NCBI GenBank assembly: GCA_017506865.1
Contig: JAFCMP010000545.1
Location: 186,001 to 250,000 of the forward strand
DNA length: 64,000 nucleotides
Reading direction: 5' to 3'
Origin: Tribonema minus
Lineage: Eukaryota; Sar; Xanthophyceae; Tribonematales; Tribonemataceae
The position numbers and the translations under genes were made by a program. The notes below the pieces were generated by a model. The model was not told the origin of the DNA. It saw nothing but the letters and a program-made list of their open reading frames with translations, and made no database searches. Within the stretch, counting starts at the first letter, position 1. Each line of letters opens with the position of its first letter. Below are positions 1 to 11,866 of this stretch, piece after piece.

Positions 1-3000
1 GCCGCCACTGGTGCAGTATCGTTGCAGGGCAGACGATGAGCGTGGCGCCGCACGCCACAGGCGACACCGCCATCTCCGCGCTCCGGCACGCCACGCACAC
101 AAATTCCTGCTCCTGGCGCCGCTGCTGCTGGGCTGCGCTGCCGCCGCCACCGTGGCTGCCGCCGCCTCCGCCGCTGCCGCCGCCACCGCCGCTGCCGCCG
201 CCACCGCCGCTGCCGCCTTGAGAGCCAAACACAGCACTGGCTGAAGCTTGCGGAACGCCACTTGCGGCAGCGGCACCGGCGGCGCCATCACCAGGCGCAG
301 CGGTGGCAGCGCTTGCGGCAGCGGGTTTTGCATCGGGGGCGGCGGCAGCAGGCGCGACGCCGGCGCAGTCGGCGTGGAGGCGCCACTGGCAGCGCGTGCA
401 GGTGACGATGTGCGCCGCTCTGCCGCCGCCGCCACCCTCGGCCTGATCGCGGCCGCAGATGCACCGCGCGTCCGCGGAGGAGTGCTGCGGCAGGTTGTCC
501 CTGCAGCGCGCAGCGGCGGCGGCGGCGGCGGCGCAGGGGTTGCCACGGGGCTGAGTTGCAATGCGCATCGAGAGATGTAGCCGTATGGATTCTGTTGCAG
601 GCGTCTGTCTGCATGAGAGTGACTGGGAGGATGCGCTGCGGCACAGCGACGGTGAGCGATTTGCTGGAGAGAGTTGAAGTGGCGCGCTGAGCAGCGTGGC
701 GAGCCAGTGTGCGCGTGCCATAACGGTATACGAGAGTCAAGATCGCGATCAGAGGCACAATTACTGAAGCAGCAGCATCCGCAGCCAAAAGGTCACATAA
801 TCACAATTACTGAAGCAGCAGCATCCGCAGCCAAAACGTCACATTAGAGTTACACAAGGCTGCGCGCAGTCACACCATGCTGCATCGCTCACCAATAGGG
901 ACGGCTGCTGGCATTTGAAGCCCTCCGCTTGGACCCCCTCGCTGCCTTCATGCTAGCGGGCGGCGGGCGTGCCTCCACAACTCCAAGCCCAACTGCCTGA
1001 GGCGCCGTCGCAGCAGCCTCCCCCCCACCCCACTCCATCTCCGCCTCCTCTCCCTCCGAAGGCGCTGGCAGGGTGCTCCGCAACGGCAACCCTAATGCTA
1101 GGGCCTGCTCCCCAGTCTCCACCTCCATCGCCTGCTCTCCCCGCTCCTCCCCCTCTGGCGCCTCGCTGCTCGCCTTGCGGCCAGACGCCGCGTGCCCCGA
1201 GCTAGGGCTTGAAGTTAAAAGCGCGGAGTTATCTAGGGTTTGCACTTCCTCGACGTCCATCGGCTGCGGCACCCCCGTCCCCCCATTCGCCTGCTCCGCG
1301 ATCAGCTCTTCCTTGATACCCATAGCTGCGCCTTCCAATTCAGCTGGGGTGACCGGTTGCGTGAGCGCTTCTGAAGCGCCCAGTAACGGGTGACGGCCGT
1401 CACTGAGCGATGATGCGGCAGCATCGTCGAGCACTGGCGCTGGCGGCGTCCACCGGTGCGCCAGTATGCACGCGATGAGCTCCACCGTCTTGCCGAGCCT
1501 GCATGGACGGTGCGGCTAACTGTCATCGTGAGGATACATACATACCTGCCTTGACAGTGCTATTTGAAGAAACTAGTGACTACAGCCTGCAGCCCCCTGC
1601 TAGAACCCCGCCAAGGCAGACATGGCACAGCGTGGCGCAAGCCAGACATGGCACAGCGTGGCGGGCGGCGGCATGGCGATGACGCGCAGGCAGCGATAGC
1701 TTGAGACAGCAGTCGAAAGAAATGGGCGTGGATGCGCAAGGCCGCCTGCCAGCCTGGCTTAGTGCCTGCAGGGCTCATGCCGCGCTCGACTTGTCTGGAG
1801 CGCTGATGCGGAGCGCTACTGCGGAGCTAATTGCGGGCAGAGTCATGCGCCTGCTTCGGCTGCAGCTGCCTTCTCAGCCTCACCTGGGAAGCTGATTTCT
1901 GCCTGCATGCATGCATGCATTGCAGCAGTTGCCTGCAAGGGCTGCTCAGTCCACTTCGTACTGACCCGGCAAACATCTACCAACAGCTAACGTGCTCGGG
2001 CAGCGCCCCCGCTTCCCCTTAGCCGCCTCTCTGAAAACCTCCATTGTGACTGTGCGGTCGGTCCTAACATCTGGTCAACAATATCTACCCTCAAAGTCAA
2101 CTGAGCACTGCGGTCGAACTAACATCCGGTCAACAACATCTACCCTCAAGTCCAACTGAGCAGATCTACTTTGCAGGGTATTTACTCACCCCATCTCCTC
2201 CGCCAGCACGCCTCCGCGCAGCCGCTGGCCCGCCACCTCGCGCAGCGGCGGCTCCCAGGCAGAGCACCCGTTCAGCGGGCTGTACCACACTGCCGGTGGC
2301 ATTTGCCCTTCCGCCACGCCCTCCGCCGCGTCCAGTCCCGCCAGCTGCACCCAGCCGATCAGCTCTGCCGCCGCCACCGCTGCGCCATCGTCCATTAAGC
2401 CATTCATGACCTGGCTCACAGGCTCACCCCCTGAAAATCGGGTCATCACGGCAGATGTGCCGGTGGGTACTTCAATGCTGTCCGAAGCTGCAGCCGCCGC
2501 AGCAGCGCCCTGGGGCGCAGCACTGATGAGATCTGCTGCTGCTGGTGCTGCTGCTGCCGGCGCGCCCTCGCGGCGCAGCATCCACGCCACCGCCGCCTGC
2601 TGGTAGCGGCGCAGCGCCGGCAGCAGCGCCGGCGTGCGCGGCAGCGGCGCGCCCGCCTGCAGCGCACGCTGCAGCGGCGCGTCGGCGGCGCGGCGCGCCT
2701 CGATGGCGTCGTACAGCTCGTGCGCGGTGATCAGCGTGCTGCCGCCGCTGCCGCCGCCGCCGTCGGCCGCAAGGCGCGGTGACCAGTAGGGCTCTAGCGT
2801 GGCAGGGCTCAGCGCGAAGACGAGGTCACGCAGGCGGCGCAGCGCTGGCTTGGTGACCGGCGGCACGCTGAGGGGGCTCGTTGCCGAGAAGGCTGCGCGC
2901 TGGAGGGAGAGGCGGAGGCGGCGCGGGCGCAAGGGCTGAGCGCTGCCGCACGCGTCGTCCGGCGCGTGCAGCGCCACCAGCTTGTCCTGGAGGGACGCGC

Positions 3001-3469
3001 GCAGCGCAGCCCACAGCGCCGCGTCGATGCGGCAGAGGAGGGGGCGCTGCTGATCGCTGCTGCTGCTGCTGCTGGTGGCTCCGGTTTGAAGCACCACGTA
3101 AGGTGAGCTGGCGGCGCCGGGCGCGCTAGCGGAGGCTGCGCCCCCTTCTTCATCGCTGTCCTCGGCCAGTACGGTGCCGAGCAGCCGCTCCTGCACGAGG
3201 CTCACCCCCGCAGACGACAGCACAACGTGGCAGCCCTGCCTGGCCACGTGCTCGTCGCCTAGGGACTCCAGCACAGGTATGGTGCACAGCAAGGCAGCAG
3301 GCTCGTCTGGTGCAGGAGAGGCAACTGCATTCGATACCACTTGCGCTGCGCGGCTGCGCTTCTTGCGAGGCTGGGCGATGGCGTCTTCATCGGAGCTTTC
3401 AGCTGCCACAGGCGGTTGAACTACAGCACTGCGACCTCGCTTTGGCGTCAAGTTTTTCTTGCGAGCCAT
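1..3469 (-). CDS. SHPRH: SHPRH-type SNF2 helicase/E3 ubiquitin ligase, 5' half (truncated at left edge)
   Basis: Three exons were joined at phase-compatible GT-AG sites: 3469-2190, 1498-893 and 500 to beyond position 1. Exon 1 carries a basic N terminus (MARKKNLTPKRGR), an acidic linker, a WW-like stretch (VWYSPLNGCSAWEPP) and the start of the SNF2 core (ALRRYQQAAVAWML, then GGVLAEEMG). Exon 2 completes the Walker A motif across the splice (GLGKTVELIACILAHRW, about residues 426-440) and continues as a low-complexity acidic insert. Exon 3 holds a C4HC3 PHD finger (CIC, CTRC, HADC, CVAC), interrupted by a Gly-rich loop, then GATLIVCPATILHQW. A PHD finger inserted in the SNF2 domain just before this motif is the hallmark of SHPRH, which ubiquitinates PCNA and remodels chromatin in post-replication repair. 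The rest of the helicase and the RING finger must lie left of the window. The start is the first ATG of the long frame. The exon 3 acceptor (CTGCAG at 505-500 on the minus strand) has a poor pyrimidine tract and is the weakest join. Confidence 0.85.
756..844. repeat. Direct 43-bp duplication in SHPRH intron 2
   Basis: Two nearly identical copies (756-798 and 802-844), starting CACAATTACTGAAGC, lie head to tail with one difference near their ends. They sit in the intron between the second and third recognised SHPRH exons. Confidence 0.85.
2053..2164. repeat. Tandem 56-bp duplication in SHPRH intron 1
   Basis: Two 56-bp units (2053-2108 and 2109-2164) share TGCGGTCG, AACATC and GGTCAACAA blocks with several substitutions. 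They lie just downstream (in gene orientation) of the exon 1 donor at 2189. The rest of this 691-bp intron shows no gene. Confidence 0.8.
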
Positions 3470-3742
3470 GTCACGAGCTTGGGACCAGCAGCTGCTGTGG
3501 CCACAGCTCCTGAAGCTTCTCCGACAAAGTGCCGGAGCGATGAAGATGACTCAGACAAAGCACACCGATTGAGCCGCTGCGCTAGCAGTTATGTCAGCTG
3601 CTTTAAAAGCTTAGCAGCTACGCCGCGGCGGCGTACTGCAGGCCTAGAACACTCAGCCAGAACTCACAAACTGTAGGATCCTTCCAAGTGCAATAAGTTG
3701 TTGAAGATTGAGCGAAGAGAGAAAAAGCAGGAAAAAAAGACA
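3470..3742. promoter_or_regulatory. Divergent spacer between SHPRH-like and F-box/ankyrin-like genes
   Basis: This 273-bp spacer separates the ATG of the minus-strand SHPRH-like gene from the ATG of the plus-strand F-box/ankyrin-like gene, so both promoters must be at least partly inside it. No clear TATA box was found. A purine-rich stretch (3708-3740) precedes the plus-strand ATG. Confidence 0.45.
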
Positions 3743-5308
3743 ATGGAAAAGACAATGGAAGCTGCACAGCTTGCAGTGGATGAGGCCTATGCTTATGTGT
3801 GCGCCAGAGTGGAAGCAATGATGCGGCAGTTAGCCAAAGGTGAGGCACTGGTTGCTGCGCTTACATGCGGATTTCTTTTGTGTGGTCCGACTTGCATGAT
3901 GGTTTTACTTGAGGCGGTCAGTGAGATCGCTCTACAAGTACTCATCCATTGCCAGAGCCCTCTTTGCAGTGAGTGAACGCCTCAAAGAGAGATGCCAGCG
4001 TCGCTGATCTTCTCATTCTGTTCTTGCACAGGGGGGCCTGCCGCCATCTCCTCGCCGGGCGCGGACGCGGAGCTGCATGGACTGCACGCCATCGCCACCC
4101 AATTGAGTGCGCTGGGCGGTCGCTTCCACGGTCTGGAGCCAATCCTCGCTGGGCTAGCCGCCGCCAGGGGATGCCACGCAGAGCCAGCAGCCAAAAAGTC
4201 AAAATCGTGCCAGGCACAGAGCGCGGCCCACACAGCTTTAGGCGACAGGGTCATCTTAGGCCACATATTGCAGTTCACGAGCAATCGTAGCTGGCTCTTC
4301 ATCGCGGGGTTGAGCCCCCACTGGCGCGGCGCGTACATGGCCACTTGCGCGAGGCACTGCGGCGTCGCGCGCCTCTTCAGGACCGCGTGGAGGGAGGCGC
4401 TCTTTAGCGTCGACACATTCGCCGCGGCGGCGGACGCGGGGCTTCTGAGAAAGCAACACCAGCACGCGCTCCGCCGCCAGCTTGGCAAGTGGGGAACGCG
4501 CGTGCTCCTGGCCTGCGCCAGCGGCGCCGGCTTCGACGTGGCGCTCGAAGGCTCCATGCTCGTGAGCGCGGCCGAAAGCGGCCGCCCCGACTGGTTCATA
4601 CACCTGGGGCGCCTGCTCGTCACGCGCGGGGTGCTCAGCCGCAAAAATGCGCTGTTAGCGGCTGTGACGGCGGCGCGGTGCGGAGACGGCGGCGGCATGC
4701 TGGGATGGCTCGCGAGCCTCGGGATTACGGAAATGCCCGACTGGCTGGTGCTGGGCCTGGCGACCGCAGCCGCGCGGCACGGCCACCTGCACACGCTGCG
4801 GTGGGTCGTTGCGCATGCACGAGACTGGGGTATGCCCGTCCCGGACGACTTCTTTGACAACTTTGCTGTGATGTCGTGCGACATGGACGAGGGCGTCTTG
4901 TTCGGCTGCTTTGAGCAGCTAGTTGGGAGCGACGAGTTCCCTGAGTACTACAACCTGGTAGACACGGCAGTCCGGGCAGGACACTTGCACATTGTGCAGT
5001 ACATTGTAGGTCAACAGGTGGCCACTGTGAGCACTGAAAGCGTCACTCTCGCAGTAGAAATGGGTCTTGTAGACGTGGCGATAGCCTTGCAGGACGATTG
5101 GGACGAACATGATGCTGTCGAACTTATGACTGATGTCCTTGCAAATGACCGCAACTGCCCTGTTGAGTTGTTTGATAACATCAGGGCAAGCAGCTTGCCC
5201 TACTGGTCAGCAGCAGATAACCTGTCAAGGCTGCTCACGACGGTAGAAGCGGCAGACAATGTGCCCCTTGCGGCATGGCTACGGTCTCTTGGAGCAACGA
5301 CGCACTGA
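3743..5308 (+). CDS. F-box/ankyrin-repeat-like family protein, copy 1
   Basis: Two exons, 3743-3839 and 4032-5308, joined phase 1 (donor AAAG|GTGAGG, acceptor TTGCACAG), give 457 residues. Exon 1 encodes a short family signature (EAYAYVCARVEAMMRQLAKG). Exon 2 begins GGPAAISSPGADAELHG and has an F-box-like helix pair near residues 99-135 (LGDRVILGHILQF, then WRGAYMATC). Degenerate ankyrin-like units follow (AAESGRPDWFIHLGRLL, AARHGHLHTLRWV, AVRAGHLHIVQYI). The same architecture recurs at 7607-10778 and, inverted, at 47654-49234, with the intron at the same codon. By analogy with F-box/ankyrin families it may recruit substrates to a ubiquitin ligase, but the F-box match is weak and the function is inferred. 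The start is the first in-frame ATG. It lies divergently 273 bp from the SHPRH-like gene. Confidence 0.75.
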
Positions 5309-7606
5309 CGTACACTCATGAATGAAATTTTAATTAGACCCTTCAACCGAGAACATATGATGTTGAATGCTTGTTTGCTTGTCCGAGCTCAGCCTGTGCT
5401 GTGAGAAGCAGCGCGCCCATCTTGCCCGGCTGCCATCACTGCTGGTGACTTGAGATTCCTTGTCCAATGTTGTCTGTAGATGCATGGCCACTGTAACATG
5501 CAAGCATGGTGCAATGTGCCAATAACTTAAAGTTGAACAAGCGGCAACATCATGATGCTGACGATGGGTGCATGTGGACAACAGCTTGTCGCCGTATAGT
5601 TAGGGTTTGCTGTCAGAGAGCAGAAACAAATCATTGCTTGCTACGCTTGCACTAGGGCTTGCTGAGCAGCATTGGCGCTGCACATGTACTGCTCGAGAGA
5701 AAGTGACGTCAGCTGTCTTCTGCAAGTGTAACAGGTCCACAACGCTGACATGACGGCGGCCTTTGAGCGCACTTAGTAGGGAAGTTATCACTGCATGCCA
5801 TCATGGTCCATTGGAATCTTCAAGTTGACAAAGGCGGCGTTCAAGTTGCATCGCAGTGCGGGTTGTGCCCTTCACATCATGGCACTGCAGTGACGTCATT
5901 GCTGTAGCACTGATGTAATCGTCCAGCTTAGTGTTTGTTGCCAATGCCTTCTGCCACTGCCGAGTACTACGTACCATGTCTGCAGTGAACAGCGGAGGTT
6001 AACAGAAGCTGCTTAAGCAAATTTGCATTTGTGTGCTTCATGTGAAAGTGCCACATTGCACATTTGGCCAAGCGGCGGCCATGGCAGTTTCTCACTCAGG
6101 CAGCTGCCTGACTGGTGCCCAGCCAGCATGAAGTTTGAAAACTCCTGAGGGCCCGTGGGACTCTGAGGGGCAAGTAGTGACACTGGCAGGGTGCTTTATT
6201 TCGTCAATGTACCATTATGATAGTTTACATTGGTCATAATGCACTTAAAAAAACGTACATGTTATGAAATATTTTGCTTCTCTGGTCGTGCTCTGCCAGT
6301 GAGAGAGGTGCATGATCACCGCATCATTCAATTAAGTTAAGATGCCAGTGATGCCACTGGCAGCATGCTGCAGTGTTAGGAATCATTCAAAGTTTCAAGG
6401 AGCCTAACTTTTTAAAAGTTACCGGAAGACTGAGTAATACGAGTGAGTGCAAGAGGCACCAAGGCAACCTAAACACTAGTGCTCATGAAGATCCAGTGAC
6501 GCCAGCTGGCATGGCGCCTGCAGTGCTTAATGAACCAATTATAGCGCAGCTACCTCCGAGACAGCCTAGGCTACACACTGCGGATGCCACGACAGCCTCA
6601 TGAGTGCCACAGTGCACCCTATTTTCGAAGTGCCACAGTGTGCTGGGAGCAGCCTGAGAGAACAGTCCAGTAGCTGCATTGCTGTCTGATATAGTTACCC
6701 TTGTATCTAGTAGATACAAGGGTAACTATATCACTGTCCTACCATGACATCGATTCTGTTGTTAAAGTGCAAGTGCACGCTCCTCAAATTGCCACTGTGT
6801 CGCACTGGCAAGTGACTTAAGTTTGCGTCACGTCACGGTGCCCACTGCCACACTGTGAAAGCTATTGCCTGATCAGCTGTAAGGGTGGGGGTGGTCACAA
6901 GCAATGCTGCTGTCCCATCAACATGCATTTGCTTCGTGTGTATACCAGTTAACTTATTCAATAATAAGTTGAACTGGCAGGGCCAGCCTGATCAGGCCTT
7001 CAAGCTGAAGGAAGTGTTTTGCTGTATCAGTGGTGTTGCGAACTTTTCGAGTTGGCTAGGGATGGTCATATATCAAAGACATTAAGCAGAAAGCATCTCC
7101 AACGCAAAAATGATATGCAGACAAAGGTGGCGAAGAAGTGCTTCCACAGGTACGTGATCTTGCTATGAAATGCTTGTCGACAACTTGAGCAAACAGATTT
7201 GACCTCCAGTGGTGAAATTTCTGCCGCAAGTTGAAAACGGACATAAGTGCTGGAGTCTCCGCTCGCGTAACAAGTTATGTGTCTCAGCAACCTCCCCGGT
7301 GCCGCCATGCGATGCATATCACTACCTGCCAATGCCTTCAAAAGTGATGCGCATTTTCGCTTATCATAACGGCTCTTCACGTTCTTTACGTTATTGGCGT
7401 GTCGGGCTGGTTCAAGTAGTTCAAATAGTGGCGCTTCACTGTGTCGTGATCCAGCAGCAGGCGCTCAACCACTCGGGAGCTCCCATCGCCATGTGCTCTC
7501 GCATTACGTTCGGCACTTTGTGTCGTGCAGGTTCTGTAAGTGACGCGCCACAAAGTTCCGAACTACTTTTGGAGTAAGTAACTTGCAAATCGCTCGCACG
7601 GACGAG
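5309..7606. other. Intergenic stretch between the two tandem family members
   Basis: No reading frame here resembles a known protein or has coherent splice partners. The DNA is less GC-rich than the genes on either side. The only distinct structure seen is the perfect palindrome at 6687-6733. Short open frames, the longest being 122 codons at 7209-7577, have no recognisable motif. Confidence 0.6.
6687..6733. repeat. Perfect 47-bp palindrome (23-bp arms, 1-nt centre)
   Basis: Positions 6687-6709 and 6711-6733 are exact reverse complements around a single G at 6710. The arms begin TGATATAGTTACCC. The structure is AT-rich, lies in gene-free DNA and could form a cruciform or a tight hairpin transcript. 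The one-base loop argues against an ordinary miRNA precursor. Confidence 0.9.
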
Positions 7607-10600
7607 ATGGCGACAAATGCGGAGGGTGAGGCGTATGGATACGTTTGCGCCAGGGTGGAAGCGATGATGCGGCTGCTGGCCAAAGGTGAGTCACATGCAG
7701 GGGACTTTTTGTGTAGGGAGATTGTTCACGTGTCTGTACTTTTATTATATTCCACTTGTGGCTGTGGAAATGCCATGTTGTAGGTGTGTCGCCTTGTTCT
7801 CACTCTTAAATGTAGCATGCAAAGCTTGCACGCCACACCCCGCCCCCCACATCACCCCCAACAAAGCACCCGCAAGCGACTGTCCCCCACATACTAGCAG
7901 GGATACCAAACAAAGCTACAAGACTCTCCCCCCACAGACAGACCCGTCTTAGGGCCACCCAGCTCCACGCAGACTCCATCTCAAAGTTTTCATGCAGGCT
8001 AAGGTCACCATAATGGGCCCTGAACTGGAGATTGTGGTTATCTACGTGAACCCCGATATCATAAAGATAAGCAGAGGGAGTCACTGGGCGCCAGGCGCTG
8101 ACGCTAGAAAGAAAGGCTATATAACTAAGCAAAGCATCGCCTCCTTGATGAGCGGGACGGTGGTTCACCGGGCCTCCCATATCACCCCCAACAAAGCATC
8201 CGCAAGCGACTGTCCCCCACACACTAGCAGGGATACCAAACAAAGCTGCAAGACTCTCCCCCCACAAACAGACCCTTCTAAGGGCCACCCAGCTCCACGC
8301 AGACTCCATCTCAAAGTTTTCATGCAGGCCAAGGTCACCATGATGGGCCCTGAACTGGAGATTGTGGCTATCTACGTGAACCCCGATATCATAGAGATAA
8401 GCAGAGGGAGTCACTGGGCGCCAGGCGCTGACGCTAGAGAGAAAGGCTATATAACTAAGTAAAGCATCGCCTCCTTGATGAGCGAGGTCACGGCTCACCG
8501 CAGGCTGCAAGCCTGACAAGATATTGCCATTTACCGCTGCGAGTAACTTGTGGTTGGTGCCGTGGCGTGCAGCCGATTGCTCTCCAAGCACGCCAAGCCG
8601 CTGCCTGGCCCTCCTCCGCACGCCAGCCAGGGCTTCCGAGACACCACCACACGTTTGAAGTCCTCTCGAAGGGGCTACGCACGCTGGCATCACCTGAGGG
8701 CCGCTGGTGCTAGCTCCTGCAAGCCCTGCAGCCCAGCCCACCCACCAAACCAGCCGCATTCGCTGCCACGCCTTTCGGCGTTAACGAGCTTGGGACGCTG
8801 CAGGTGTCTGTACATGTGATGCAACCCGATGATTATACTCAGCTGACGGTGCATGCTAATCCCAGGTCACATTTGTGTTTCTTTAGTTGGCGCAACTGTC
8901 TGACCATAGGTGATAAGTGTTCCTAATGATCACGTATGACGTAGCATATGACGACGATGATGATCGGAGGTGGGAGGGTGTGGCGTGCAAGCTTACAGTT
9001 CACATGTTCACAGCTGAACATCGTCCAAGAGTGGAAACAATGCCAACAACCATACGGCAGGGTGTTTTCACAGACCAGGTGAAACTTTGCAATAGTTGTA
9101 CGCACACTATAATTACGCCCAAGCCAAGGCCAACAACCATACAGCAGGGTATTTTCACAACCCCAATGGAACTAATGATAACACTGCGCACACCATTATT
9201 ACGATGTGCACCATTTTGACAAGCAAGCATTGTATCAGCGTCAGTACTGCAAGAACCTGCGCTGCTGCATCAGACGCTGTCAGCTGCACTGAGAGCGGAC
9301 ATCTGAACCAGATGCCAGCTAGTGGCCTGCACGGGTTCGCACGACAACCAGCTTGCAGCGTGAAACTATGTCTTTTCGGCTGCGGCTTCGCGCGGTTGAC
9401 TGCACACACAAACACATGCACTGCTTTTGATTTGAGCTACGAGTGCTGCCGGCACTGGTCTAAACGAAGGCGCCGCACATCCTTTTCTTGTGTTGCCACA
9501 GGAAGCCCTGACATTTCTTCGCCGGGTGCGGACGCGGAATTCTATGGCCTGCACGCCATCGCCACCCAACTGAGTGCAGTTCGCGGCCGCTATCGCGGCC
9601 TGGAGCCGTTGCTCGTTCAGCTTGCCGCCGCCAGGGATTGCCGCGCAGAGCCCGCAGTCAACGGAGAAGCGCCAGCAGCAAAAAAGCCGAAACCTTATGC
9701 AAGGAGCGCAGCCCACACAGCGTTGAGCAACAGGGTCGTTCTAGGCCATATTTTGCAGTTTACGAGCGAGCGCAGCTGGGTGTACATCGCGAGGATCAGC
9801 CCCCACTGGCGCGGCGCATACATGGCCACTTGTGCCGTGCATTTCGGCCTCGCGCACCTGTGCCGAACTTCATGGAGGGAGGTGCTCGCCAGCGTCGATA
9901 CATGCATGGCGGCGGCGGACGCGGATGCTCTGGATTACGAGCATCAGCCTCAACTTCAGCACCAGCTCGGCAGATGGGGATTACGGGCGCTTATAGCCTG
10001 CGCCACCGGTGCTGGCTTCGACATGCCGCTGGACGGCTCCATGCTCGTGGGCGCCGCTGAAAGCGGCTGCCCCGACTGGTTCATGTACTTGGGGCAACTG
10101 CTCGTCAAGCGCCAGCGTCTCGACCCCCCGAACGCGATCAAAGCAGCTGTCGCGGCAGCGCGGTACGGAGACGGCGGCAACATACTGGGCTGGATTTCGA
10201 GCCTGAAGCTTGCGGGCATACCCAAGTGGATCGCGGCAGGGCTGGCGGCTGTGGCCGCACGGCATGGGCATCTGACCACGCTGCGGTGGGTCAAGGAGCA
10301 CAGAGGCGAGTGGGGTGCGCCTTTTTACTTCGAGTTTTTGCCAAAGAGGTTTTTTGAAGAGGGCGCTTCATACGGCTGCTTTGAGCCTGATGTGATGACG
10401 CCAGATGGAGACGGTGAGTACCACATCGTCACAGAGACGGCGGTCAGGTCAGGGCACATGCATATCGTGGAATATATTGCCGCTGAATTGCCCGAATACG
10501 TCAGCGATGAGACCATCACCCTTGCGATTCGAATTGTCCGGGTAGACATGGCGCAGGTGTTGCTCGCCACTTGGGAAGCTGTAGATGAGAGTTTCGCTGA

Positions 10601-10778
10601 AGAGGTTCTGCCTGTGCTCGCACACGAGCCCAGCTGCCCTTTTACATTGGTTGAGTTTGCCAGGGCATACAGCACAGCAGTCTGGTCAGCAGAGGCCCTA
10701 TCAGCAATGCTGACAGCAGCAAACGAGGTGCAAAATGCCCCATTAGTGGCATGGCTGCGGTCAATTGGCGCACAATGA
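7607..10778 (+). CDS. F-box/ankyrin-repeat-like family protein, copy 2
   Basis: Exons 7607-7685 and 9502-10778 are joined in phase 1 (donor AAAG|GTGAGT, acceptor TTGCCACAG) and give 451 residues. Exon 2 is exactly as long as that of copy 1 (1277 bp). Exon 1 carries the family signature (EAYGYVCARVEAMMRLLAKG). Exon 2 starts with SPDISSPGADAEFYG, then the F-box-like segment (LSNRVVLGHILQF, WRGAYMATC) and ankyrin-like units (AAESGCPDWFMYLGQLL, AARHGHLTTLRWV, AVRSGHMHIVEYI). The exon 2 frame also stays open upstream of the acceptor to 9096, but homology with copy 1 begins at the acceptor, so the spliced model is preferred. The 1816-bp intron is unusually long for this family and holds a 330-bp direct repeat. 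It is a tandem paralogue of copy 1. Function as for copy 1. Confidence 0.78.
7806..8759 (-). CDS. Hypothetical 317-codon ORF antisense in the intron of copy 2
   Basis: A true ATG at 8759 opens a 317-codon frame spanning both 330-bp repeats, so the predicted protein has two near-identical modules of about 104 residues. Each begins HQGGDALLSYIAFLSSVSAW and ends near TVACGCFVGGD, and the modules differ at about seven residues. I recognise no family. The repeat period is a multiple of three, which is why the frame survives duplication. An overlapping plus-strand frame (7992-8462) is also open through both units, so openness may be incidental. It could be a nested gene, a degenerate mobile fragment or a chance ORF. 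Confidence 0.25.
   Translation of the reverse strand: MRLVWWVGWAAGLAGASTSGPQVMPACVAPSRGLQTCGGVSEALAGVRRRARQRLGVLGEQSAARHGTNHKLLAAVNGNILSGLQPAVSRDLAHQGGDALLSYIAFLSSVSAWRPVTPSAYLYDIGVHVDSHNLQFRAHHGDLGLHENFEMESAWSWVALRRVCLWGESLAALFGIPASVWGTVACGCFVGGDMGGPVNHRPAHQGGDALLSYIAFLSSVSAWRPVTPSAYLYDIGVHVDNHNLQFRAHYGDLSLHENFEMESAWSWVALRRVCLWGESLVALFGIPASMWGTVACGCFVGGDVGGGVWRASFACYI
7851..8500. repeat. Direct tandem repeat, two 330-bp units
   Basis: Unit A starts at 7851 and unit B at 8181, both with ATCACCCCCAACAAAGCA. They stay aligned to about 8170 and 8500 with roughly a dozen substitutions and no indels seen. The pair lies inside the intron of the second F-box/ankyrin-like gene. High similarity implies a recent duplication. 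Confidence 0.92.
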
Positions 10779-11866
10779 ATTGATGTACATGTACACGTGC
10801 TACCTTAAATGACCTGCTGATGACTGTCCCTCTGAGCGTTAGTGGAGTCGTGCCTGCTTGTCCATGACCTTTGTGCTGGGATAATGCAGTTGTCTCTCCC
10901 TGCTTGCACCGCTTGTTGCCTACACTATAGTGCTGTACTGAAGTTGTTTGTAGTGCTGAGCGTTACTTGACTCAGCTGTGTGTTCTTGCACTTTTTGCAC
11001 TGTTAAAGCGTCAGGGCTCACAGCTTGCTCGAGATTGTGTTACCAGTGCCTCTTGCTCTGGAGCAGCTTCAAGGTTCGTCGCTTCGTGGCAGCGTGACTG
11101 CGGTTTATTGCATATATATATTGCCATGGCACAAGAGAGCACCAGTGCATATTTACTGCCATGAATGGCATGTGTTAATCATAATAATATCAGGATGCGC
11201 TCTGAGTGCTTGCAAATGCTGGTGAGGGTATGCATTGCTCTACGTGCTGGCAACGTGCCAGGACTCTAGTGCGCCGCTAACTGCTGAGCACTGTGCTGCT
11301 CGCAGCATGCATTGCAGGACCTCTGCTGTGCCAAACAACACACTGCCACGCTGCTCTGTCACCACTTTCAAAAGTTTGTTGTGTCAGCTGAGTATGAATG
11401 ACTGGTTGTCAGACTGCAACGACTGCGGTGCGGCGTTGCAGGTGTACATGGCGCCTAGGACGGCAGCCGCAGCAGTTGCGACACTATTTCATTGGTACTC
11501 CCATCTGGTTGACATGATGTCTGGTGTATGCTATAGCCGTTTCCTGACACTCATCATGATAGTTGGAGGGCAGCTTTGTGTCACACTCAGGTTTAAAGAC
11601 GATTGTCAGTTCTAAACGGGTCCCACTTTGTCGACGATCGTCTTACTGTAAGATTTTTTTGTAGAAACATGATGCATCCTGGAACAATCGCTTCTTCACA
11701 TGAAAAAAACTCATTTCTACTCTCCTTCAGGAAAGCTTCTCGAAGCAAGAACTTCAGAGCTTGGGCTTTTGAAGAAAAGATTGCTTTCAACAGTTCCTTT
11801 GCACGACTGACAAGGTTTGTTCATTTCCTAGGGATGTCAAGTCCCCGCTGTATGGGGAAGTACTGT

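Noticed and set aside
9096..9501. Upstream extension of the copy 2 exon 2 frame (to 9096)
   Set aside because: Similarity to copies 1 and 3 begins exactly at the acceptor at 9501, and a family-type exon 1 with matching phase is present at 7607-7685.
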